Positions 11,479 to 23,477 of a stretch of DNA of 64,000 nucleotides are shown here, piece by piece (position 1 is the first letter of the stretch; each line of letters opens with the position of its first letter). The position numbers were made by a program, and so were the translations under genes. The notes under the pieces were generated by a model. It saw nothing but the letters and a program-made list of their open reading frames with translations, did no database searches and had not been told where the DNA came from. Source of the stretch: Bretschneidera sinensis (lineage: Eukaryota > Streptophyta > Magnoliopsida > Brassicales > Akaniaceae); NCBI GenBank assembly GCA_023935145.1, contig CM043700.1, forward strand, positions 68,781,620 through 68,845,619, read 5' to 3'.

Positions 11479-13064
11479 TGTTAGTAGTATGCCTTAAAAG
11501 CCAATGAAATTTTGTGTCTAAGAATATTATTTGTAAAACAGTCTTATTCAGATTATTATCATAATTAATTGCAAGTTTACTCATCATAAATATCTGTTTA
11601 ATTACATTATCATGATTAAATCCATAGAGTAAGAGCAATGGAGATAAGATTATGATGAGATCATAATTATGAGGTATGATCTCCTTGAAAGCTTTATTCT
11701 TAATAGTTCTTGGTCATAGGATACTAAATGGACGTTAATAATCCGGTTAGACTGGTACATACTACGTTTGTTGAATTGGGAGGGTAACGAATCTCAATGT
11801 CACTTTTATGGTAGACACTAAAACAAGTATGTGAGTGCTCATTGGAGAATAAGTTCACTGAACATAACTCGACTTAAGAACACATACATGGAGTTTTATT
11901 TGTCTACCAATAGTTTTTATGTTATAGTTGTGCATGTGATCCTTATACCTGGGGAACCATGGTTATCTTGTATGTGACTTGTTATACTTTGATGCTATTC
12001 AATATGGTTCTATTAATGGATCATTAATTAGTAGTAATGGGGTATAATGGATCTCGTATATAGGTATGTGAGTGAATAATTAGGGATTTATAACTCCTAA
12101 GTAAAATGAGAAAATGTCCTATGTGATCCACTAAGATATAATTCGAGAAGTACCTTGACCAAGGTAGAGTGAGAAATAAAAAGGAGTTTCTAATTGCACC
12201 ATTTGACTTATAATCTTGAGATTTAGACATATATAATTAATAATAAAGGTTGGAAAATATTTTCATACTCTAATTAGCTTAATTAGGACATTACATGATT
12301 GAATGATTGAATTGTATGGTAACTGATAACAAAAAGTTTCAAGGTTTCATAATCAAATTCACACTATCCGAGTAGTCTTGACATGCTGCTAGGGATCACT
12401 CATGATTCTATAATCCCTAAAAATTAATTTAATAGACAATTAATTAATTCTTACAAATGGTAGAATCAAAAGGGGTTTGATTAAAAATAAATTAGAATGA
12501 GTTCTAATTAATTGGAAAGAATTCCAATTGCAATAAGAACAAAATTATGGCCTATAACCAGATTAGTTTGAGCTTAAGGGGTCACACACAAAAGGGACAA
12601 TATGTAATTAAGAAATAACTATAGGGAATTGTTTAAAATTAATGGTTAGTTGCACTTAACCTAACACTATAAATAGTTTATTAGTGTGCAAATTTTGCTT
12701 GCACAAAAATCTACACACAAGTTTCTCTTAGAGATTTAGTTCTTTTTCATCCAAAAGAGAGAACAAATTTAGAGAGAAATCCTAATTGAGGATTTTCCCT
12801 ATATGGATCAACCTTAGAGATCACAAGCATTTGTGATTATTGTGATTTCAAGAATGCGAGGGAATTTGGATTCAAGCATGGTGGAGAATTAGGCTACATC
12901 AAATTCAAGGAATCAAGAATACAATGAATCAAATGTAATGATTCTAAACCTTTAATGTTCTTGATCAATATATTTTCTATACAAATCATAAATTGATTAA
13001 TGTTTATAGGAATCAATTAAAAATATTAAAATTTTCGTTGTGTTTTCAACATTGATTTCTTTCA
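11479..13064 (+). repeat. Left LTR of a Copia element (1586 bp)
   Basis: It starts TGTTAGTAGTATGCC and ends TTTCA at 13064. A primer site follows directly at 13067-13077, so this is the 5' LTR of a + strand element. No right LTR or pol is found in the window. By length and style it is a different family from SIRE. The clade is not assigned. Confidence 0.75.
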
Positions 13065-13066
13065 AG

Positions 13067-13077
13067 TGGTATCAGAG
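13067..13077 (+). other. Primer-binding site, initiator Met-tRNA
   Basis: TGGTATCAGAG lies two bases after the LTR end at 13064. Confidence 0.85.
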
Positions 13078-13368
13078 TCATCCTTATGATTTATGTAGAA
13101 CATGGTAATTTATTGTTATGAGTTTAAAAATTTTCATCTTAGAATTCTAAAGATTTCAAATTGATAATCTAAAAGTTAGATTATGGTGAAACACTAGGTT
13201 AAGAAATTCAAGAAAGTGTTCTTAAATTGATTATTGTCATACAATGATGATAAAGATGTTGCAGATTGTTTTATAAATAATATAAAATCAATAAGGATTG
13301 ATTGGATTTAATTTGGATTATCAAAATTTGATTTTAGATTGAATCGAATAAATTTTGGGAAATAAAAA
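13078..13368 (+). mobile_element. Leader remnant of the 11479 Copia element
   Basis: Non-coding leader DNA that ends where Gypsy element G1 begins. It ends in AAAAA (13364-13368), one half of a target duplication whose partner is found at 22871-22875 as TTTTT. Confidence 0.6.
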
Positions 13369-16057
13369 TGTAATGACCCATTCCAAGTTGGCCACCCTCG
13401 AGACAGTATCGTCACATTTTGAAAATCCCAACACGATACAAATATGCAACAATAAAAGTATAGCAACTACAATTATTTACATCACTCCTCAACCTTCAAC
13501 AAGGAAGATACATCATTTATTAGATCTCAACTTCAACATTATATACAACATAATATGCATGAATATTTACAAATATTTTTTTTTCCATTAGTTTGAGGAT
13601 GTGGACCACGTGGCTTACAGATAATGACTTCGTCTGAATCTCAGCTCACCAAACTATCTGTCATGCTTGCTACTTGAAATTATTTAACAATGAGGGGTGA
13701 GCTTCACAAGCTCAAAGAATTAAATTTACAAGAAGTATTCAATTTATATAAATAGTCTTCCAATATTCATTAATTTATATCTCATATGATTTGATAATAA
13801 CATTCTATTATCACTACTCATGTCATAATCCCCATTCTTTATTAGTCTCTTCTTCTAATATATTTATTCATTTTGAGACCATCAATTATATCTCATAATT
13901 ACCTCGTTATGAGGTTCACAGCATATAGTTTATCACTCAGATAGTTCGTATCATATCATACTTTCATATTTATTTCCCACTATATCTGTCTCTCTGTGAG
14001 ACCCATTCATTTATCAATAAATTTACAATCAAGAACAACACTTTAGCATCTTAGTAATAAAAATCAATATTTAAAACAGATGCAATGCATGAATTATTAT
14101 TTGGGAACTTCTTCCCACATGTCGACATGTTTTTATTATCTTAGACCAGCCCCCTCCCGGTTCTTTTATTTACAGCTTATCCCAACTGTCACGGTTTTAA
14201 TTTCTCACCTGTATATACCGGTTGTCACGGTTTTCATTTCTCACCACCATATACCAGCTGTCATGGGTTTCATTTCTCACCAGCATATACTGGTTGTCAC
14301 GGTTTTTCATTTCTCACCAGCATATACTGGCTGTCACAGTTTTAATTTCTCACCAGCATATACCAGTTTTCATGGTTTTTCATTTCTCACCAGCATATAC
14401 CAGCAGTCACGGTTTTCATTTATTTCTAGCATATACCTACTGTCATAGTTTTCAGTTAGACCGGCCCCCTCCTAGTTCTTTTATTTCATGTATATGCATA
14501 TGAATAATGATATGAAATATGCATATGAACAATAATATAAAAACAAGTATGTATTCAGACATTTAAATTAACTATTTTGTTTCATCTCAAATTATTATTT
14601 GATCAATTTCACTAAATGCTTCTCCTCAAATATCGTATCAAATCATCAACAATAGCTCGACAAGAATTACATTTATCCATTCATTATATATTTAATCAAC
14701 TCATTATTTCAATAATATTACTTCTCATATAATAAATCTCTAACATATTAATTATTCCTATCATACCCATCAACCAACTTTCATCTATCATTAAATCATA
14801 GGTTAATAACTAATTCAAATATCATCATTGTATATTTCATATTTATCTCGATTACTAAAAGTAAATCTAACTCACTACGTAGCACTTAGAGCTACCGGTG
14901 GATCACATCCTTGCATTTCCTGTTCTTTTCAGCAGTTTCACCCGATTGCTGATCATCAACACCTGACATAATATTTATATTAAAATTTTTAATTTATTAT
15001 TCAATTCTTCCAAAATTTATACCCTTTAAAAATTTCAACATTGAATTATGGGAAATTCTATATATGCTAAATTTCAAAAATAAAATTCACATTATTACCT
15101 TTGGTTTTTCTTAGAACTTTCCTCGACTCTCTTAAAATTTCTCCTGTAAACCTCTTCAAAATTTTATCCCTTCCAACCTTTCTTTCAATCCCTAAATGTT
15201 TAAAGAAATAGAGTAGTTTGAATTGAAGATAGAAGAAAACCAAACAGGATTTGATAAGATTTATAAAATAAATAAAAAAATCAAAATTAAATTTTATAGT
15301 AAACTTACCCCATCGTTTTCCACCTGCTGCCATCTTAATATCTGTCCATGTAGTTGTTAAACATGCACTCTTACTTGTTTTGGTAGGTTACACCTGGACA
15401 ACCAGGTGTTTGTCATTCATTCTTCTTCTTCTTTTTTTTTCCTTTTCTTTCTTTTGTAACTTACCAAAAACACTACACCAAGACGCAAGTGTCCAGGTGC
15501 CTTTTTAAAAAAATATATACCTTAAAATTACAAATCTGCCATCAGTCTATTAAATTTACATTTATGCTATTCATTATTTACAATTCTGCCATTACATATT
15601 TACAGTTCTGCCACCGGTCCTTAGCTCTTTAATTTTAATAGTTTTGCCGTTCCTTCTTTACAGTTCTGCCACCGGTCTTTAACCCTTTTTTTTTTTTTAC
15701 AGTTTTGCCATTCCTTTTAAAAATCATTTTTTTTATCTTTTTGTCCTTCAAAATTTATTTTATTTTATTTTTTAAAAGTATAAACTTATTTAGAAACTTA
15801 TATTTTCTTTTAATAAATTTTCTAATTAATTTTCTTCAACCTCATTCTACATTTTTCTTCAAAATTCTTTCATTTCAACTTAAAATTTCATAAATTTTAG
15901 TACGTTCTTCTTTTAAAAAAAATTCTATCTTTTTTCAATAAAATTCTCAATGTCATCTTTCAAATTAATGATAAATCTTTCATATCTGTATAATTTAATT
16001 CAATATAATATCTATCAAATTACTTTTTATCCTTGCTTTAAGAACACGGGTATTACA
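13369..16057 (-). repeat. G1 3' LTR (2689 bp), U3 type A
   Basis: On the + strand it runs from TGTAATGACCC to GGGTATTACA. It carries a 36-bp minisatellite (14186-14460) and a short hairpin ACACCTGG-ACAA-CCAGGTGT at 15390-15409. Its U3 half matches the U3 of G2's left LTR. Its U5 half matches G1's right LTR. Confidence 0.87.
14186..14460. repeat. 36-bp minisatellite inside G1 3' LTR
   Basis: Units start at about 14186, 14222, 14259, 14294, 14331, 14367, 14404 and 14440, so the period is 35-37 bp. The core is TGTCACGGTTTTCATTTCTC followed by ACCAGCATATACC. The array is bracketed by direct copies of a segment with GCCCCCTCC and TTCTTTTATTT at 14142 and 14458. Confidence 0.88.
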
Positions 16058-16720
16058 ATTTTACCAATCTTATAAAAATTTCATCCCTGAAATTTCCTTA
16101 CCTAACTCATGAAAAAGCTAGGGGTACTCTTTCCACATTCTTACCTTATGCTCCTAAGTAATTTCTTTAACATATTTGTTCGGCCATAATACTTGAACCA
16201 ATGAAATTACTTTATTACATGAGACTTGTTCTTTTCTGTCTAAAATTCTCACTAGTACTTGTATTAAAGTCAAATCTTCCTAAATTTCTACAGCTTAGCT
16301 CAAAATATTATGAGATTCATCATATAAACACTTTCTCAAAAGTGAAACATGAAACACATTATGTAACTATTTCAACTTTGGAGGCAAATCTAGATTATTC
16401 ATAACTAGCCCAACTTTCTCAATAACCTCATAGGGTCTCACTTACCCCAGACTCAACTTTCCTTTCTTTTTGACCCTCAACAGACCTTTTCATGGAGATA
16501 TTTTCAAATACACCCAATCACCTACTTGAAACTCAATAGGTCTTCTTCTATTATCAGCATAGCTATTCAGTCTACTTTGTTATGCTTTAAGGTTCTCTCT
16601 AACTAGTTTGATCATCTTAGTTGTTAACTTAATAATTTATGAACCAAATATATTTCTCTCTCCCACTTCTCTCAACATACTGGAGTTCTGCACCTTCTAC
16701 CCATTTTTTAAGGATGAAAA
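16058..16720 (-). pseudogene. G1 integrase C-terminal tail, core deleted
   Basis: On the - strand the text near 16420-16620 reads, with stops, like the C-terminal end of Del/Tekay integrase: SYADNRRRPIEFQVGDWVYL and GKLSL with RPYEVIEKVG. Only about 80 bp separate this from the end of RNase H, so the H2C2 finger and the whole DDE core are missing. Without the core no strand transfer is possible. Confidence 0.75.
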
Positions 16721-16721
16721 G

Positions 16722-17233
16722 CTATATTAAATTGTACAACCATGTTGTTAACAATGATCCTCTATCACTAATATTCAACTTCATTCTTATCTCTCTTAAT
16801 TTCACATCAGGACTCTCAATAGCAGTTAACCTTCTTGTAGACTTTTTACTTAATACATTAGCTACTACATTATCATTTCCTAGATGATAATGAACTGTAC
16901 AGTCATAATCACTAATCAACTCCATCCACTGCCTCTGTCTCAAATCCAACTTTCTCTAGGTAGGTAAGTATGTCAAACTCTTGTGATCAGCAAATATCTC
17001 ACAAGTAGCTCCACACAAATGATGTCCCCAAATTTTCAAGCAAGCACTATGGCAGCTAACTCTAAGTCATGGGTAAGGTAATCTCTCTCATGATTCCTCA
17101 ATTGCCTAGAAGCATATGACATTACCTTACCATGTTGCATTAACACACATCCTAACTCTTGATGGGATGCATCACTATTCACCACAATTCCTTCATCACC
17201 AGAAGGAAGCATCAATATTGGAGTTGTACTCAA
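16722..17233 (-). pseudogene. G1 RNase H pseudogene
   Basis: The - strand shows [19 protein letters not shown] (first Asp), [19 protein letters not shown] (Glu-containing helix), and at 16722-16949 LRQRQWMELISDYDCTVHYH followed by GNDNVVANVLS, the usual end of Ty3/Gypsy RNase H where relatives have ADALS. Breaks lie between these segments. It degrades the RNA strand during cDNA synthesis in active relatives. Confidence 0.82.
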
Positions 17234-17508
17234 TTTCTTCTTTAGTAATTGAAAATTTTCTCACACTTCCCAGACCATACAACTTAACCTCTTTCCTGGT
17301 CAATGAAGTCAACAATACTGCGATAATAGAAAATTTTTGAATAATCTTCTATAATAAGCAGCTAACCCCAAGAAGATTCTAATCTCAGTTACATTAGTTG
17401 GTCTCTCCCAACTCAACATTTCCTTTACCTTTTTTTGGATCAACTCTTATACCATCTCTAGATATTACATGTTCCAAGAAAGTTATTTCATTCAGCCAAA
17501 ATTCACAT

Positions 17509-18268
17509 TTAGGAAATTATAGCATACAATCTCTCTCTCCTCAAAATCTCCAACACAATTTCTAAATGTTTTACATGCTCCCCCTTAGTCTTAGAATATG
17601 CCAAGATGTGATCAATGAACACAACCACAAAATTATCAAGAAATGGTTTAAACATTTTATTCATCAATTCCATGAATATTGCTGGATCATTAGTCAACCC
17701 AAACGACATCACCAGAAACTTATGACCATAACGTGTCCTAAATGTAGTCTTAGACACGTCTTCTTCTTTTATTCTTAAATGGGTGATAACATGATCTCAA
17801 GTCTATCTTAGAAAATACCCTTGCTCCCTACAACTTCTCAAATAAATCATCTATCCTAGGTAAAGGATATTTGTTCTTAATGGTGATCTTATTCGGCTGT
17901 TTGTAATCTATACACCACATCATTGTTCTATCTTTCTTCTTTACAAATAATACAGGGGCTCCTCATGGTGACACACTTGATCGAATAAATTGTTTATATA
18001 ACAACTCTTGAAGCTGCGCTTTCAATTCTCTCAACTCAGCAAGTGTCATTCTGTAGGGTGCTATAGATATATGTGATGAACCTGGTATCACATAAATAGA
18101 GAACTTAATTTCCCTACCGAAAGGTAAACTAGACAACTCATCAAGAAATACATCAGAAAAATCTTTAACTACTAAGATTTCTTCCAACTTTCTACTATCA
18201 TTTCTAAAATCCACCACATATGCCAAATACACCTCACATCCTTCCCTTGACCATTTACTAGTAGTCAT
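17509..18268 (-). pseudogene. G1 reverse transcriptase pseudogene
   Basis: The N-terminal part (17963-18268) reads FSDVFLDELSSLPFGREIKF and PYRMTLAELRELKAQLQELL, typical of Gypsy RT. The part at 17509-17757 holds [20 protein letters not shown] and [12 protein letters not shown]. The catalytic YxDD box reads FIDH, so the second Asp is lost. Frames are broken between the parts near 17760-17960. Confidence 0.87.
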
Positions 18269-18323
18269 AGAAAAATAAGATAGTTCGAAAGTATCTTACG
18301 TTATCCCTAAAAATCAAATGAAA

Positions 18324-18560
18324 TTATATCATATTCAAAGGTAATAAATCAACTTCAAATTCTCTATCACCGATATCAATTACACAGCCTTTGTAAACAT
18401 TTATTATTATCACTCTATCTCTAGTGGGAACTTCAACAATAATATTATGTATCAAATGACTAATACATGCATAAATAGACTTCATAAATACATTGGATGC
18501 AAAAGAATGAGTTGCACCAAGATCAACTAATATTGATATGTCCACCTTTTCTACATACAA
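18324..18560 (-). pseudogene. G1 aspartic protease pseudogene
   Basis: VDISILVDLGATHSFASNVF has the retropepsin-like site where relatives have D-T/S-G-A-T-H-S-F, so here the middle residue is Leu. The downstream GCVIDIGDREFEVDLLPLNM matches the family. It lies in normal order between the zinc knuckle and RT. Confidence 0.8.
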
Positions 18561-19484
18561 GGCACCTCAAATTAGGACAATTATGGGACAAATATCTTAT
18601 TTGATTACATCTATAACACGTTTTAGTCTTTTTATCACATTACCACATCCTCTAGGTAGTACACTCTCACCTCTACCATAACTTCTAGTTCCCACAGACT
18701 ATCTCCCAAATCTAGGGGTCCCACCAATATTACTTTGAATTATAGAAGCTATGGATCTAGCTTACCTCTAACTCTGCATTATAGGTCTTTCTTTCACATG
18801 GACGACTCCTCTAGGGTGGTCTCCCATCTTGTACACTAATACTACTACTACCTCTAAAACGTTCATGTCTAAGTCTCTTCAACCACTCTCTCTCTCCCTC
18901 TTAAACTCCATCGCATCTTTCTAAATCTGAAATGCTATATCCACCAACCTGACATAATTTATATGCCTCATATAAGATAGTTTCGATCAAATCTTAAAAT
19001 ATAATCCATCTAGGAACTTCTTACACTTCTTCTCCTTTATATCTACCATTTTCGATACAACCATTAACAAGGCCACAAATCTGCTGTCATACTGAGCGAA
19101 AATCAACACATTTTTACCTCAAATAAATGAAATCTTTCTTCGGTTTGGCTTTGCAAGTATATGAGCAATATTTATAAAAGAAAAAGCCTCCTTAAACCTA
19201 TTCCAAGTTAAAAGTCTATCAACATATGCACTTACCCTGGGAAAAGTATCCTCCCACCATTCTAAAGCTTCTCTTTCTAATTTGAATGTAGCAAAGGTGA
19301 CCCTCTGCCTGTCACTCACTGGTAAAATACCAAATAATCTCTCTACATGTTTCACCCAAAACTCAGGCTTAAAAGGATTCATAGATCCTTTAAACAACAA
19401 AGCATTCGACTTAATATATCTAACAAAACAATCTCTCTGCATCTCATGCATAAACTCACCTTTCCCCTTTATAACGTTTGCCAT
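18561..19484 (-). pseudogene. gag: G1 gag pseudogene with zinc knuckle
   Basis: The part at 19119-19484 reads FKGSMNPFKPEFWVKHVERL and ATFKLEREALEWWEDTF, a Retrotrans_gag domain. Near 18570-18625 a knuckle reads CYRCNQIRYLSHNC: both outer Cys pairs are kept but the His position is Tyr. The region between is broken by stops. Confidence 0.83.
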
Positions 19485-19881
19485 TTATGGATTTACAACA
19501 ACCTCAGGCACTACTCTAGCCTGTTAATAAAGTCTATACTATAAACTATCAACTCTATCATTTGTTACATTCATTTTCTCAAGAGCATGAGTAAGAGCTT
19601 CTATTAGTTCATCTCTTTCAACTCTAGATTCTCCCATACCCCTACTAATATCAATTATACTGTCAAAATATTCCCTTCTAGGAACCACAAACTTAGACTC
19701 AACTTCCATCTCAACCTCAGCTCGTTTAGAAGTTGGGGCCTACCACGCCCTCTTAAGTCAACAGCTCTAATTCTAACTCTAGCACGTCCACATGTCATCC
19801 TCAGACTCTTCATTAAAATACAATTTATTTTAATCTTTCACTTTCTTTCTTTTTATGCAGTCTACAAAATCATAAAACCTG

Positions 19882-19899
19882 ATGCTCTGATACCAAAAT
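19882..19899 (-). other. G1 primer-binding site
   Basis: On the - strand TTTTGGTATCAGAGCATC follows the LTR end TTACAA. It matches initiator Met-tRNA. Confidence 0.88.
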
Positions 19900-21630
19900 T
19901 GTAACGACCTATCCCGGGTTGAGCACCTCCGAGACAGTGTCGTCACATTTTGGAAATCCCAACACGATACATATATGGAACAATAAAAATATATCAACTG
20001 CAATTATTTACATCACTCATCAACTCTCAATAGGGGAGATACATCATTCAAATCTCAACTTAAACATTATATACAACATAATATGCATGAATATTTACAA
20101 AAAAAAATTTCTTCCATTAGTTTGAGGATGTGGACCACGTGGCTTTTAGATAATGACTTCATCTGAATCTCAGCTCACCAAACTATCTGTCCTGCATGCT
20201 AACTGAATTATTTAACAATGAGGGGTGAGCTTCACAAGCTTAGTGAATTAAATTTACTAGAAGTATTCAATTTGTATAAATAGTCTTCCAATATTCATTC
20301 ATCTATATCTCATATCATTACTCATGTCATAATCCCCATTCTTTATCAGTCTCTTCTTCTCATATATTTATTCACCTTGAGACCATCAATTATATCTCAT
20401 AATTATCTCGTTATGAGGTTCACAGCATATAGTCTATAACTCAGATAGTTCTTATCATATTATACTTTCATATTTCTTTCCCACTATATCTGTCTCTCTG
20501 TGAGACTCAATCATTTATCAATAAATTTACAATCAAGAACAACACTTTAGCATCTCAGAAATAAAAATCGATATTTAAAACAGATGCAATGCATGAATTA
20601 TTATTTGGGAACGTCTTCCCCAATGTTGACATGTTTTTATCATAGACTAGCTGCTTTCCTTGTTCTTTTATCACAGCGTATATCGATTGTCACAATTTTA
20701 ATTTCTCACCAACATATACCGACTGTCATGATTTTTAATTTATCACCAACATATACCGACTGTCACGGTTTTCATTTCTCACCAGCATATGATAGCTGTC
20801 ACGGTTTTTCATTTTTCACTAGCATATACCAGCTGTCACGATTTTCATTTAGACCGACCCCCTCCTGGTTCTTTTATTTAGTGTATATGCATATGAATAA
20901 CGATATGAAATATGTATACAAACAATAATATAAAAACAAGCATGTATTCAGACATTCAAAGTAGCTATCTTGCTTTTTCTCAAATTATTATTTGATCAAT
21001 TTCGCTAAATTTTTCTCCTCATATATTATATCAAATCATCAACCATAGCTCATCAAGAATTTTATTTATCCCTTCATTATATATATAATCAACTTGTTAT
21101 TTCAATAATATTACTTCTCATATAATAAATCTCTAACATATCAATTATTCCTATCATACCTATCATACCTATCAACCAACTTTCATCTATCATCAAATCA
21201 TATTTATATAAATTTTCTAATTTATTCTTCAATCTGATATAAGCCACACACTTTGAAAATTCCCACTTTGAATTCAGAGAAACTTCATAAATGTCAGAAA
21301 TGAAAAAATAACCACTATGATATTACGTTTTGCTTTTCTGATAGCTATTCTTGATTCTCTATGAAATTCTGCAGAAAACCCCTTCAAAATTTTGCTCTTT
21401 CAGCATTTCTTTGAGTCCTCAAGTATTTAAAGAAAACGAAAAAATTATAAGAAGCTAAAATGAAATCGGCAAGCTAAAAAAATGAAACTTCAACATATAC
21501 ATAAAGAAATTTAAGGCGGTTGCACTGTTTTCTTTATCTTTTTACTATTCATTTCTCTCCAGCTGCAACACAGGCAGCAATTTGAAAATAAAGGTGCAAC
21601 ACTTGGACTTCCAGGTGTTGCATGATTTTT

Positions 21631-21683
<53 letters not shown>

Positions 21684-22301
21684 CTTTCCTATATTTTAAA
21701 AAATAACCACTATGATATTACCTTTTGCTTTTCTAATAGCTATTCTTGATTCTCTATGAAATTCCGCAGAAAACCTCTTCAAAATTTTGCTCTTTCAGCA
21801 TTTCTTTGAGTTCCCAAGTATTTAAAGAAAACAAAAAAATTATAAGAAGCTAAAATGAAATCGGCAAGCTAAAAAAATGAAACTTCAACATATACATAAA
21901 GAAATTTAAGGCGGTTGCCACTGTTTTCTTTTTCTTTTTACTATTCATTTCTCTCCAGCTGCAACACAGGCAACAATTTGAAAATAAAGGTGCAACACGT
22001 GGACTTCCAGGTGTTGCACAATTTTGTATATATATATATATATATATATAAATTTTTTTTTCTTTCCTATATTTTTTCCCCTTAGACGTTTAGTAACGTC
22101 CAATTTTTATTATTTTTATTTTTTTAAAACCTACTTTTTTTCTTTTCTTTTAATGACGCCTACATCTTGGATTTTTTTTTTATAGAATTGTTTTATTTCA
22201 ATTGGACTTTTCACACTTAAAATATCTATATTTTGTTTTAACTCTTTGTCTTATTTATTAAATTACTTTTTTACCCTTACTTTACGATTACGGGTACTAC
22301 A
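19900..22301 (-). repeat. G1 5' LTR (2402 bp), chimeric: own U5, foreign U3 (type B)
   Basis: The U5 side (from 19900) matches G1's 3' LTR. From about 21199 to 22301 it instead matches the U3 of G2's right LTR. A shortened copy of the 36-bp minisatellite (four full units, 20687-20850) is present. The U3 part holds a tandem duplication (about 21304-21698 and 21699-22077) and two AT microsatellites. Confidence 0.87.
21304..22077. repeat. Tandem duplication of about 390 bp inside G1 5' LTR
   Basis: The second copy starts near 21699 with AAAAATAACCACTATGATAT, as the first does near 21304. Both end with a TA microsatellite and TTTCTTTCCTATATTTT. The copies are nearly identical. The matching LTR of G2 (28847-31110) has one copy only. 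Confidence 0.88.
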
Positions 22302-22875
22302 GTATAAGATCCGGTTTCACTACATTTCGTAGAGCCTCCCCATCACCCTCTTTTGATGTGAATTGAGGAGGCACCTTTTTTAGATTTGGTACTTTTCAGT
22401 GACTTTACTGAAAATTAACATCACCATTAGGTCGAAAATTGAATTTCAAGCATACCTAGAAAATTTGGCATGGAAATGTTACCAGAAAAGATGAGGGTGG
22501 ATCACACTCTGCAATGGATTGCGACGGCTGCAAGTGGACTTCATCCTTAGGCATAAAATTTTTTAACTTTTTTTATAAAAAAATTACCAAAAAACCCCTA
22601 TTTTATAGATGTTTTAGGGGATAATTAGAGGTATTTTAGTATAGAAATATCATAGCACAATGCTAACTTACACATATAGTTGGATAAATTAACAATCCAC
22701 ACATATATATGTATATATAGGGTCTGATTTTCATTATTTACCCAATTTTCAAAGGATATCTCATTTTCTTTTAATGAGAAAATGACACATCATCATTTGA
22801 AAATGACAACCTCCTTATGGTAGTTTAGTACCACTTGATGATGTAGAAAAATTTTACACGATTTCTCGCATTTTT
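22302..22875. other. Spacer between G1 and G2, probably inverted
   Basis: 574 bp without a coding trace. It is bounded by GTATA (22302-22306) and TTTTT (22871-22875). These are reverse complements of TATAC after G2 and AAAAA before G1. It was probably flipped with the outer LTR halves. Confidence 0.75.
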
Positions 22876-23416
22876 TGTAATACCTGTATTCTTAAAGTAA
22901 GGATAAAGAAGTAATTCGATAGATATTATATTGAATTAAATTATGCAGATATGAAAGGTTTATCATTAATTTGAAATAATAATTGAAAGACAATATTGAG
23001 AATTTTATTGAAAAAAGATATAAATTTTTTTAGGAAGAATATTAAAAATTATGAAATTTTAAGTCGAAATGAAAGAATTTTGAAGACAAATGTTGAATGA
23101 GGTTGAAGAAAATTAATTAGAAATTATTTTGGAAGAAATATAAGTTTATAAATATTTTTTTAATTTTAAAAAGTTAAAGTAAAATAAATTTTGAAGGAAG
23201 AAAAGATAAAAAAATTTATTTTTAAAAGGAATGGAAAAATTGTAAAAAAATAAAGGGCTAAGGACTGCTGGCAGAACTGTAAATAAGGAATAAGAAAACT
23301 GTAAAAATTAAAGTGCTAAGAACCAGTGGGAGAACTGTAATTATGTAATGGTAGAATTGCAAATAATGAATGGTAGAAATGTAAATTTAATAGGCTGATG
23401 GCCGATTTGTAATTTT

Positions 23417-23477
<61 letters not shown>

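Larger units (their letters stand above)
13369..22301 (-). mobile_element. Gypsy element G1, Del/Tekay-type, degraded
   Basis: On the - strand it has 5' LTR (19900-22301), primer site, gag, zinc knuckle, protease, RT, RNase H, an integrase tail and 3' LTR (13369-16057). The order PR-RT-RH-INT defines Gypsy, and the LTR end GGGTCGTTACA and primer site suit the Del/Tekay group. The catalytic integrase core is deleted. Its flanks (AAAAA left, GTATA right) do not match each other but match those of G2 crosswise. The outer U3 half of its 5' LTR is of a different type from its 3' LTR, which points to an inversion with G2. Confidence 0.88.

Noticed and set aside
14186..14460. CRISPR-like array
   Set aside because: The 36-bp units are tandem with no unique spacers, lie in a plant retrotransposon LTR and have no cas genes.
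14080..14503. Open frames of 93-122 codons on the + strand
   Set aside because: They are produced by the 36-bp minisatellite, whose period is a multiple of three. The repeat, not a gene, explains them.
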